Shown one piece after another: positions 6,698-13,588 of a DNA stretch of 26,667 bases. Origin of the DNA: Mxb001 sp044360385. GTDB lineage: Bacteria > Actinomycetota > Actinomycetes > S36-B12. The notes beneath the pieces were generated by a model. That model searched no databases. It was not told the DNA's origin and worked only from the letters and a program-made list of their open reading frames with translations. Position 1 is the first letter of the stretch. Each line of letters begins with the position of its first letter. A program made the position numbers and the translations under genes. The stretch lies in assembly GCA_044360385.1 (NCBI GenBank), contig JBIKKK010000010.1, forward strand, positions 1 through 26,667. Reading direction: 5' to 3'.

Positions 6698-8241
6698 TTC
6701 GCGTCTATGTGCCGCGTGACAGCGCCGCTCGATCCGTCGGCGCCGATGAGGTAGCGGCCGCGCTCGAGTCGGGCCTGCGCGAGCGCGGTGTCGATGCCGA
6801 GATCGTGCGCAATGGATCGCGCGGACTGCTCTGGCTCGAGCCACTGGTCGAGGTCGAGACTCCTGCGGGCCGCGTGGGATACGGCCCGGTGGCCATGCGG
6901 GACGTGGAAGGTCTCCTTGACGCCGGTCTCGCCGAGGGCGCCGCGCACGCCCTCTCCGTAGGTCTCGTCGACGAGATCGACTGGCTTGCCTCACAGCAGC
7001 GCGTGACCTTCGCGCGCGTCGGTGTCATCGACCCGCTGGACCTTGACGACTACCGCGCCCACGGCGGCCTGCGCGGGCTCGAGCGTGCCGTCGGAATCCC
7101 GCAGGCGGAGATCGTCGCCGATGTCCTCGCCTCGGGCCTGCGCGGCCGAGGTGGAGCGGGCTTCCCCGCGGGCATCAAGTGGCGCACGGTCCTCGAGGCC
7201 GACGCCGACCAGAAGTACGTCTGCTGCAATGCCGACGAGGGAGATAGCGGCACCTTCGCCGATCGCATGCTCATGGAGGGCGATCCCTTCACTCTGCTCG
7301 AGGGCATGGCCATCGCGGGCATCGCGACCGGAGCGACCCAGGGACTGATTTACGTCCGCTCCGAATACCCCGATGCGATTGCGACCCTGCGCACAGCTGT
7401 CGATATCGCGCGCGTCGACGGGTGGCTCGGCCCTGACGTCATGGGCTCCGGCCGCGCCTTCGACATCCGCGTTGTCGAGGGCGCGGGCTCCTACGTCTGC
7501 GGCGAGGAGACCGCCATGCTCGAGAGCCTCGAGGGCAGGCGAGGCATGGTGCGCCCGAAGCCACCCATCCCCGCACTCCAGGGCCTCTTCGGCAAGCCGA
7601 CGCTCGTCAACAACGTCCTCACTCTCGCCGCAGCGCCGGGGATCATCGCCGATGGCGCCGCGGCGTATCAAGCACTCGGCATGGAGCGGTCGCGCGGCAC
7701 CCAGGTCTTCCAACTCGCGGGCAACATCGCGCGCGGCGGCATCGTCGAGCTCGCCTTCGGTGTCACGCTCGTCGAGCTCGTCGAGGGCTACGGCGGTGGC
7801 ACCCTCTCCGGGCGCCCCTTGCGCGCGGTGCAGGTCGGTGGACCCCTCGGCGCCTACCTCCCCGCGGACACCCTGGACGTGCCCATGGACTACGAGGCAC
7901 TCGCCGCCGCGGGTGGCCTGCTTGGCCACGGCGGCATCGTGGCCTTCGATGACACCGTCGACATGGCGGCCCAGGCTCGCTTCGCGATGGAGTTCTGCGC
8001 CGTCGAGTCGTGCGGCAAGTGCACCCCCTGCCGGATCGGCTCGACCCGTGGAGTGGAGGTCATTGACCGCATCACCGCGGGGGTCGAGCGCGAACGCAAT
8101 CTCGTCCTCCTTGAGGATCTCTGCACGACCATGACCGACGGGTCGCTGTGCGCCATGGGCGGCCTCACGCCCCTGCCTGTCCGCAGTGCTCTGGCACACT
8201 TCCCTGAGGACTTCCACCGCACTCCCGAGGTGAGGCCATGA
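6694..8241 (+). CDS. fdsB: NAD-dependent formate dehydrogenase beta subunit (NuoF-like, FMN and NAD site)
   Basis: A 515-residue flavoprotein subunit that takes electrons from the iron-sulfur chain and reduces NAD+. It has the FdsB layout: an N-terminal thioredoxin-like domain (about 1-110), then the 51-kDa Nuo-type core with the FMN/NADH glycine-rich loop RGRGGAGFP (150-158), the CNADEGDSG motif (178-186) and GAGSYVCGEETAM (263-275). A C-terminal [4Fe-4S] domain has C440, C443, C446 (ESCGKCTPC) and C486. Full length agrees with FdsB, which is longer than NuoF because NuoE-like and NuoF-like parts are combined. It overlaps both neighbours by 4 bases. Confidence 0.95.
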   Translation: MIRVYVPRDSAARSVGADEVAAALESGLRERGVDAEIVRNGSRGLLWLEPLVEVETPAGRVGYGPVAMRDVEGLLDAGLAEGAAHALSVGLVDEIDWLASQQRVTFARVGVIDPLDLDDYRAHGGLRGLERAVGIPQAEIVADVLASGLRGRGGAGFPAGIKWRTVLEADADQKYVCCNADEGDSGTFADRMLMEGDPFTLLEGMAIAGIATGATQGLIYVRSEYPDAIATLRTAVDIARVDGWLGPDVMGSGRAFDIRVVEGAGSYVCGEETAMLESLEGRRGMVRPKPPIPALQGLFGKPTLVNNVLTLAAAPGIIADGAAAYQALGMERSRGTQVFQLAGNIARGGIVELAFGVTLVELVEGYGGGTLSGRPLRAVQVGGPLGAYLPADTLDVPMDYEALAAAGGLLGHGGIVAFDDTVDMAAQARFAMEFCAVESCGKCTPCRIGSTRGVEVIDRITAGVERERNLVLLEDLCTTMTDGSLCAMGGLTPLPVRSALAHFPEDFHRTPEVRP

Positions 8242-11051
8242 CCCTGCTCCACGAGCCCGACTACGGCACTCCGGCATCCACGTCACCGGAGAGCATCGAT
8301 GTCATCGTCGATGGCATCCCGGTTTCGGTCCCCGTGGGCACCTCGGTCATGCGCGCCGCGGCGGAGGCCGGGGTCGGCGTACCCAAGCTCTGCGCCACCG
8401 ACTCCCTCCAGCCCTTCGGATCCTGTCGGCTCTGCCTGGTCGAGATCGACGGCAAGCGCGGCACTCCCGCCTCCTGCACCACGCCGTGCGAGCCCGGCAT
8501 GGTGGTGCGCACCCAGACTCCTCGCGTCGAGGAGCTCCGCCGCAATGTCATGGAGCTCTACATCTCCGACCATCCACTGGACTGTCTCACCTGCCCGGCC
8601 AATGGCGACTGCGAGCTCCAGGACATGGCGGGAGTGGTCGGCCTGCGGGAGGTGCGCTACGGCTACGACGGCGAGAACCATCTCGATGCGCCGACCGATG
8701 CCTCCAACCCCTACTTCGCCTTCGACGAGTCCAAGTGCATCGTGTGCAGCCGGTGCGTGCGCGCATGCGATGAGATCCAGGGCACGCTCGCTCTCACCAT
8801 CGTCGGCCGTGGCTTCGACTCCAAGGTGAGCCCCGGCGGGCGCAGCTTCTTCGACAGCGAGTGCGTTTCGTGCGGTGCCTGCGTGCAGGCCTGCCCGACG
8901 GCGACGCTCGAGGAGAAGTCGGTCATCGACCTCGGCATGCCGACCCGCACCGTGGAGACCACCTGTGCCTACTGCGGTGTGGGCTGCTCCTTCAAGGCTG
9001 AGCTGCGCGGCGACGAGCTGGTGCGCATGGTGCCCTCCAAGAATGGTGGGGCAAATGAGGGCCACTCCTGCGTGAAGGGCCGCTTCGCCTGGGGCTACGC
9101 CACCCACACCGATCGCGTCCTGACCCCGCTCGTACGCGAGTCAATCGACCAGCCCTGGCGCGAGGCGAGCTGGGAGGAGGCGATCGGCTTTGCTGCCGAG
9201 CGCATCCGTGCGATCCAGGATCAGTACGGTGTCGACAGTGTCGGTGGCATCACCTCATCACGCTGCACCAATGAAGAGGTGTACGTCGTGCAAAAGATGG
9301 TGCGCGCGGCCTTCGGCACGAACAACGTCGACACGTGCGCGCGGGTGTGCCACTCGCCCACGGGCTACGGACTCAAGCAGACCTTCGGCACCTCGGCAGG
9401 CACGCAGGACTTCAAGTCGGTCGCCAAGGCCGACGTGATCATGGTCATCGGGGCCAATCCCACGGATGCGCACCCGGTCTTCGGCTCTCGCATGAAGAAG
9501 CGGCTCCGCGAGGGCGCGCGACTCATTGTCGTGGATCCGCGGCGCATCGACCTGGTGCGCTCACCCCATATCGAGGCCGACTATCACCTGCAGCTGCAGC
9601 CCGGCACCAACGTCGCGATTGTCAACTCCATGGGGCACGTGGTCGCGACCGAGGGACTCATCGATCGAGAGTTCGTCGCCGACCGGTGCGATCCGGTGAC
9701 CTTCGCCGCCTGGGAGGACTTCATCCGCCAGCCGGAGAACTCCCCCGAGGCCGTCGAGGCACTCTCCGGGGTCCCCGCCGAGGAACTCCGCGCGGCCGCG
9801 CGGCTCTTCGCCGCGGGAGCCAACGCCGCCATCTACTACGGCTTGGGCGTCACCGAGCACAGCCAGGGATCGACGATGGTCATGGCCATGGCCAATCTCG
9901 CGATGGCAACGGGCAATATCGGTCGCGAAGGCGTGGGCGTCAACCCGCTGCGCGGGCAGAACAACGTCCAGGGCTCGTGCGACATGGGCTCCTTCCCCCA
10001 CGAGCTTCCGGGCTACCGACACGTCTCCGATGACGCAGTCCGCGAGCAGTTCGAGGTGCTGTGGGGTGCGGAGCTGCGCGGCGATCCCGGCATGCGCATC
10101 CCCAACATGCTCGATGCCGCCGTGATGGGTGAGTTCAAGGCGCTCTTCGTGCAGGGTGAGGACATCGCCCAGTCCGATCCCAACACCCAGCACGTTCAGC
10201 GAGCACTGGAGTCCATGGACCTCGTCATCGTCCAGGATCTCTTCCTCAACGAGACGGCTCGCTTCGCCCACGTCTTCCTTCCGGGCACGTCGTTCCTTGA
10301 GAAGGACGGAACCTTCACCAACGCCGAGCGCCGCATCAACCGCGTGCGCCCGGTCATGGCGACCAAGACCGGCAAGCAGGAGTGGCAGGTCACCTGCGAT
10401 CTCAGCGCGGCGTTGGGCTACCCCATGCACTACGACTCATCCAGCGAGATCATGGATGAGATCGCCAGCCTCACCCCGACCTTTGCCGGTGTCTCCTTCG
10501 CGCTCCTTGACGAGGTAGGCAGCGTGCAGTGGCCGTGCAATGCCGCTCATCCGCTAGGCACCCCGATCATGCACGTCGAGGGCTTCGTGCGCGGCAAGGG
10601 TGCCTTCCAGGTCACGCCGTTCGTGCCCACCGATGAGCGCACGACCCGTCGCTATCCCCTTGTGCTCACCACGGGGCGCGTGCTCAGTCAGTACAACGTC
10701 GGGGCGCAGACGCGGCGCACCGCCAATGTGGCCTGGCATGACGAGGACGTCCTCGACATCCACGAAGCCGATGCCGAGGCACGCGGCATTGCCGATGGCA
10801 CGTGGGTCACGATCGCGAGCCGCGTCGGCACGACGGTCATGCGGGCGAACGTGACCGATCGCGTGCCGCCTGGTGTGGTCTATACGACGTTCCACTTCCC
10901 CGGCAGCGGTGCCAATGTGATCACCACGGAGTATTCGGACTGGGCGACCAACTGCCCGGAGTACAAGGTGACCGCGGTGGAGGTCACGCCGACCCTGCGC
11001 GGGCCCGAGGCGAGCACCGTCGCGGCGGGCGCGGAATCGGTCCACGCCTAG
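8238..11051 (+). CDS. fdsA: NAD-dependent formate dehydrogenase catalytic alpha subunit (Mo/W-bis-MGD, cysteine form)
   Basis: A 937-residue catalytic subunit that oxidises formate to CO2 in the cytoplasm. Domains in order: plant-type [2Fe-2S] with C52, C63, C66, C80; NuoG-type [4Fe-4S] with H112, C116, C119, C125; two ferredoxin [4Fe-4S] sites (C167/170/173/177 and C209/212/215/219); a further [4Fe-4S] (C243, C246, C250, C278) at the start of the molybdopterin core; then the bis-MGD domains and the C-terminal cap ending near 930. The metal ligand is C371, followed by H372 in CARVCHSPT. In selenium forms this position is selenocysteine (TGA), but here a normal Cys codon is used. The protein is intact from end to end. 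fdhD across the divergent promoter would sulfurate its cofactor. Confidence 0.96.
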   Translation: MTLLHEPDYGTPASTSPESIDVIVDGIPVSVPVGTSVMRAAAEAGVGVPKLCATDSLQPFGSCRLCLVEIDGKRGTPASCTTPCEPGMVVRTQTPRVEELRRNVMELYISDHPLDCLTCPANGDCELQDMAGVVGLREVRYGYDGENHLDAPTDASNPYFAFDESKCIVCSRCVRACDEIQGTLALTIVGRGFDSKVSPGGRSFFDSECVSCGACVQACPTATLEEKSVIDLGMPTRTVETTCAYCGVGCSFKAELRGDELVRMVPSKNGGANEGHSCVKGRFAWGYATHTDRVLTPLVRESIDQPWREASWEEAIGFAAERIRAIQDQYGVDSVGGITSSRCTNEEVYVVQKMVRAAFGTNNVDTCARVCHSPTGYGLKQTFGTSAGTQDFKSVAKADVIMVIGANPTDAHPVFGSRMKKRLREGARLIVVDPRRIDLVRSPHIEADYHLQLQPGTNVAIVNSMGHVVATEGLIDREFVADRCDPVTFAAWEDFIRQPENSPEAVEALSGVPAEELRAAARLFAAGANAAIYYGLGVTEHSQGSTMVMAMANLAMATGNIGREGVGVNPLRGQNNVQGSCDMGSFPHELPGYRHVSDDAVREQFEVLWGAELRGDPGMRIPNMLDAAVMGEFKALFVQGEDIAQSDPNTQHVQRALESMDLVIVQDLFLNETARFAHVFLPGTSFLEKDGTFTNAERRINRVRPVMATKTGKQEWQVTCDLSAALGYPMHYDSSSEIMDEIASLTPTFAGVSFALLDEVGSVQWPCNAAHPLGTPIMHVEGFVRGKGAFQVTPFVPTDERTTRRYPLVLTTGRVLSQYNVGAQTRRTANVAWHDEDVLDIHEADAEARGIADGTWVTIASRVGTTVMRANVTDRVPPGVVYTTFHFPGSGANVITTEYSDWATNCPEYKVTAVEVTPTLRGPEASTVAAGAESVHA

Positions 11052-11053
11052 CC

Positions 11054-11263
11054 GTGCGTATCGAGACCTTGACCCGGATGTCCGGTCAGATCGCTGCCAA
11101 TTGCGTCGGGCTCACCGATGAGCAGGCGGTTGCTCGCATGACGGACCACTTGCGCGCCTTTTGGACCCCGGCGATGATCGCCGAGCTCGCGGAGTTCGAC
11201 GGTGCCCATCCTGGTGACCTGGACCCCCGTGTCACGGCGGCTCTCTCTCGCCTCGAGGGATGA
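11054..11263 (+). CDS. fdsD: Formate dehydrogenase delta subunit (FdsD-like)
   Basis: A 69-residue protein directly after fdsA (2-base gap) that starts GTG. It has the FdsD pattern: a short N-terminal helix with RMSGQIAANC, a middle helix ending DHLRAFWTPAM (the FW-P motif), and a C-terminal LDPRVTAALSRL helix. In FdsGBACD systems the delta subunit helps assembly or stability of the complex. The gene is easy to miss because of its length and GTG start; ATG 11078 would remove eight residues. Together with fdhD it completes a standard formate dehydrogenase gene set. Confidence 0.85.
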   Translation: MRIETLTRMSGQIAANCVGLTDEQAVARMTDHLRAFWTPAMIAELAEFDGAHPGDLDPRVTAALSRLEG

Positions 11264-11268
11264 ATCCT

Positions 11269-11312
11269 GGGGAAACTCCCCGCCCGCACGTCCTCCATCC
11301 ACTTGGATGGGG
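11269..11312 (+). terminator. Two adjacent short hairpins after fdsD
   Basis: GGGGA-AAC-TCCCC (11269-11281) is followed by CTCCATCC-ACTT-GGATGGGG (11293-11312, 8 pairs with one G-T). They fill most of the 73-base gap between fdsD and the acidic-protein gene. There is no T-run, so they may give partial termination or messenger stability rather than full termination. Confidence 0.35.
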
Positions 11313-11336
11313 CCCACCCCTAAGGAAGGAAGTGCC

Positions 11337-11588
11337 ATGGCTGACGACGACATCGAGGTAGGCGAGTCCATCGAGGTCACCGAGCTCGTCGATGACAACG
11401 GCAACGTGATCGGCACGGTCGTCGACGACGTCATGGTCGTCACGAGCGAGGACGGCTCCATCGTCGAGGAGACCATCGACGTCTTCGATGCCGATGGCAA
11501 CCTCGTGGTCGAGGAGGACGTCGTCGATGTCTACGACGCAGACGGCAACCTCGTCGCCGAGGCTGGCGAGATCATCGTCGAGGGCTGA
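11337..11588 (+). CDS. Small, highly acidic repeat protein of unknown function
   Basis: An 83-residue protein that I do not recognise. About a third of its residues are Asp or Glu, and there is no Lys, Arg, His, Cys, Trp, Pro or Gln. It is built of four imperfect repeats with a turn at Gly22, Gly40, Gly54 and Gly70 (DDNGNVI, SEDGSIV, DADGNLV, DADGNLV), each followed by Val/Ile/Glu beta-like residues, so a beta-hairpin repeat is likely. The DxDGN turns resemble part of an EF-hand loop but lack the first ligand. ATG 11337 follows a strong AAGGAAGGA site, indicating good translation. It is the last plus-strand gene after the fds operon, and its role there is unknown. Confidence 0.75.
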   Translation: MADDDIEVGESIEVTELVDDNGNVIGTVVDDVMVVTSEDGSIVEETIDVFDADGNLVVEEDVVDVYDADGNLVAEAGEIIVEG

Positions 11589-11596
11589 GCCTCAGC
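11584..11596. terminator. Small stem-loop at convergent stops
   Basis: GCTGA-GCC-TCAGC spans the stop codons of the acidic protein and the cupin gene, which converge 3 bases apart. The stem is only 5 pairs and no T-run is present, so termination activity is doubtful. Confidence 0.2.
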
Positions 11597-11945
11597 GGAT
11601 AGAGACGTAATACTTCACGAGCGTCTCCTCCACATCCCAGCGGCCGTACCACCCGCGGGGGAAGATGACGGTGCTTCCTTCGGAAATCTCCGTCACGGTG
11701 CCATCGGCATCGGTGACGCGGGCGCGCCCGGCGAGGATGATTACGGATTCCTCGTCCGGGCGGTCCTCCACGGTCCAGCCGCCGGGCGTGCACTGCCACA
11801 GCCCGGTCTCGACGTTCTCCCACGTCTTGAGGATGACTCCGCTCGTCATCGGCTCGCCCGAGTCGGCGCCTGGCTTTAGGCCCCAGTCCTCGAGTCGGTC
11901 GTGCAGGGACTGCCAGGTCGATGAGACGACGGTGGGATGGGTCAC
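11592..11945 (-). CDS. Small cupin-domain protein (Cupin_3/DUF861-like)
   Basis: A 117-residue single-domain cupin. The core shows ETGLWQCTPGGWTVEDRPDEESVIILAGRARVTDADG, then GSTVIFPRGWYGRWDVEETLVKYYV, matching the (S)-ureidoglycine aminohydrolase-like/EutQ-type cupin_3 group. Metal ligands of classical cupins are largely replaced (no HxH), so it could be a binding or non-metal cupin. The GTG at 11945 follows TGGAGGAACA. It converges with the acidic protein and diverges from the lipoprotein gene; nothing links it to formate metabolism except position. Confidence 0.8.
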   Translation of the reverse strand: MTHPTVVSSTWQSLHDRLEDWGLKPGADSGEPMTSGVILKTWENVETGLWQCTPGGWTVEDRPDEESVIILAGRARVTDADGTVTEISEGSTVIFPRGWYGRWDVEETLVKYYVSIR

Positions 11946-11965
11946 TGTTCCTCCAGGTGGTTGAC

Positions 11966-11976
11966 CTAGATTCTAG
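11966..11976. promoter_or_regulatory. Palindrome in the cupin/lipoprotein divergent promoter
   Basis: CTAGA-T-TCTAG is a perfect 11-base palindrome. On the minus strand it contains TAGAAT, a good -10 box 24 bases before the cupin GTG. On the plus strand TAGGTT (11990-11995) lies 7 bases before ATG 12003, as expected for a leaderless lipoprotein message. Confidence 0.35.
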
Positions 11977-12002
11977 TGACTCCGGCCGCTAGGTTCCTCC
12001 GC

Positions 12003-13022
12003 ATGGAGCTCCCTCGCGTGATGGTCATCGTCGGCCTCGCGGCCGCCGTCCTGCTGGTGGCATGTGGTGGCCAGTCTGCGACGAGCGAGAGTCCCGCTCC
12101 TGAGGCCCTTCCCGCTGCCTTCGCGGATCCTGAGGCCGCCTTCGCGGATCGCGAGGCGAGCGGAGAGGATCTCATCTACGCGTGGTTCGGGCTGTTGGCG
12201 CTCACAGGGCGTGGAGCTGGCGAGGTCGCGACCACTCCTGAGGAAGTGGAAGCAGGTATGGCCATCGTCAGGCCCTACCTCGATCCGGCGTTCACCCTGA
12301 TGCGAGCAACAGGCCAGCGGTATACGGCGGGCAACTTCGTGCCGCTTGATATCGATTACTTTGAGCTGTCGGACTTCGTCGTGACCGAGCCGCGGGAGGA
12401 CATCCGCGTGATTCGCTACTTCGTCAGCCAGCCCGGAGCGACTGCGCCGGACGCAGGCGTCGTCATGAGCGCGGAGAAGGCCCCGCGTATTTCGGTGTTT
12501 CAGTGGGACGACGTGCTGGGCCACTGGGTGGCGGTGAGCTACGCCAACTTCAACGGCGCCATCGCAGCGATCTGCGAGCAGGATCCCATTCCCGTGACGG
12601 GCGAGGAGCCATCCGCCAGCGCTGAGGATGTTGCCCTGGGCACGTCCCTGGTCGAGCAGTGGCGTGACCTCACGACGGGGCAGTCATCCGAAAGATTCCT
12701 CCATGCCGCCAACCAGATCCAGCTCGCCGACGGGCAGGGGTGGCCGACAGCCGACGGTGAGCCCATCGAATGGGCGCCCGCTCAGGCCTACGACTTCGCC
12801 AACGTCGGGGTCGCGCGCGACGGCGATCTCCTCGTCGTCTCCTTCGACGCGGTTGTGAGCGAGCTCGTCATGGAAGGTGATGAGTATCGCGACACCGCGT
12901 CCCCGCGCCTGCTCACGTATCTGCTCAGCCCGGAGGGGAAGTGGGAGCTCATCGCCCTGGCGAATTTCTCGGTGCCCCAGGGCATCCCCGCGGATGTCGA
13001 CTGCGTTTCGCTGGGCTCCTGA
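12003..13022 (+). CDS. Secreted lipoprotein of unknown function
   Basis: A 339-residue protein with a type II signal peptide: MELPRVMVIVGLAAAVLLVAC, with lipobox LVAC and acylated Cys21. It is therefore anchored on the outer face of the cytoplasmic membrane. After a Ser/Pro/Ala linker with a short duplication (AFADPEA, AFADREA) come two similar-looking halves, each with a DD-L-HWVAVSYANF or PEGKWELIALANF strand, so the mature part may be an internal duplication of a beta-rich domain. No family was recognised. ATG 12003 is preferred; GTG 11976 would add nine residues in front of the signal. It is followed by tRNA-Thr. Confidence 0.7.
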   Translation: MELPRVMVIVGLAAAVLLVACGGQSATSESPAPEALPAAFADPEAAFADREASGEDLIYAWFGLLALTGRGAGEVATTPEEVEAGMAIVRPYLDPAFTLMRATGQRYTAGNFVPLDIDYFELSDFVVTEPREDIRVIRYFVSQPGATAPDAGVVMSAEKAPRISVFQWDDVLGHWVAVSYANFNGAIAAICEQDPIPVTGEEPSASAEDVALGTSLVEQWRDLTTGQSSERFLHAANQIQLADGQGWPTADGEPIEWAPAQAYDFANVGVARDGDLLVVSFDAVVSELVMEGDEYRDTASPRLLTYLLSPEGKWELIALANFSVPQGIPADVDCVSLGS

Positions 13023-13036
13023 GACCACGCATCTAA

Positions 13037-13059
13037 GCCGCCTGGCAGGATAGGGCGGC
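13037..13059 (+). terminator. Hairpin between lipoprotein gene and tRNA-Thr
   Basis: GCCGCC (13037-13042) and GGCGGC (13054-13059) form a 6-pair GC stem with an 11-base loop, 14 bases after the lipoprotein stop. There is no T-run. It may end the lipoprotein message or simply overlap the tRNA promoter. Confidence 0.3.
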
Positions 13060-13061
13060 CC

Positions 13062-13133
13062 GCCTCCGTAGCTCAGTGGTAGAGCAACCGCCTTGTAAGC
13101 GGTAGGTCGTCAGTTCAATCCTGACCGGGGGCT
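13062..13133 (+). tRNA. tRNA-Thr (anticodon UGU)
   Basis: A 72-base cloverleaf: acceptor GCCTCCG/CGGGGGC (one T-G pair), D arm GCTC-AGTGGTA-GAGC, anticodon arm ACCGC-CTTGTAA-GCGGT with TGT at 13094-13096, variable AGGTC, T arm GTCAG-TTCAATC-CTGAC, discriminator T. It reads ACA codons as threonine. CCA is not encoded. The 3' end lies 1 base from the stop codon of the convergent GyrI-like gene. Confidence 0.95.
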
Positions 13134-13134
13134 C

Positions 13135-13587
13135 TCAGTCGAGGGCGCAGGGCCAGGTGACCGTCGTGCGCGGCTGGGGCACCTCGGGCCCGTCCAGGTA
13201 GGTCTCCCACGGTGCGCCCGTCGGGCGGTGGCCTGACGTGGCGAACCAGGCCTCGATCGCTGCATACGCCGCGGCGACGTCGGAGTAGGCACCGAGGTGC
13301 GTCGTCACAGCCGCCGTGCCGCCCGGAAGCGTGACCGTGCGCACGTCTCCGTCGAGGTCCAGGTCGGGCGGGCACGGGAAGCCTGCCTCGACGCGGAACC
13401 CACCATCAACCATGTCGTAGCGGGCGAAGGGCTTGCCGTCGACGGCGACTGCCTCACGTGCCAGTGCGCTGAGGACCTGGTCGAAGGCCTGGCCCAGGAA
13501 GGGCCCGACCTCCTCGACCGTGCAGGTCCCGGAGACGACGGCGGCATGCTGTGGCTCGATCTCGACCGTGTGAATGTCGTAGGTCAT
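13135..13587 (-). CDS. GyrI-like/AraC effector-binding domain protein
   Basis: A 150-residue stand-alone small-molecule-binding domain of the GyrI/SOUL-like fold, which in other proteins is the effector part of AraC or MerR activators. Visible pattern: a first strand TYDIHTVEIEPQHAAVVSGTC, a helix with VGPFLGQAFDQVLSALA, strand and loop PFARYDMVDGGFRVEAGFPC, then PGGTAAVTTHLGAYSDVAAAYAAIEAWF and a C-terminal WETYLDGPE. No DNA-binding domain is attached. Start ATG 13587 lies one base after the fhs stop, so it is translationally coupled to the C1 array as its last gene. Its ligand is unknown. Confidence 0.8.
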   Translation of the reverse strand: MTYDIHTVEIEPQHAAVVSGTCTVEEVGPFLGQAFDQVLSALAREAVAVDGKPFARYDMVDGGFRVEAGFPCPPDLDLDGDVRTVTLPGGTAAVTTHLGAYSDVAAAYAAIEAWFATSGHRPTGAPWETYLDGPEVPQPRTTVTWPCALD

Positions 13588-13588
13588 G

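Noticed and set aside
9335..9370. Selenocysteine in the formate dehydrogenase active site
   Set aside because: The metal-ligand codon is an ordinary cysteine codon (C371, CARVCHSPT) and the frame is open throughout.
6221..11051. Reading the fds genes as part of respiratory complex I (nuoE/F/G)
   Set aside because: FdsB has an extra N-terminal domain, FdsA has a complete formate dehydrogenase active site with CARVCHSPT, fdsD and fdhD are adjacent, and no membrane nuo genes follow.
13062..13133. tRNA-Thr as an integration site for a mobile element
   Set aside because: No integrase, no repeated tRNA 3' end and no change in composition were seen on either side.
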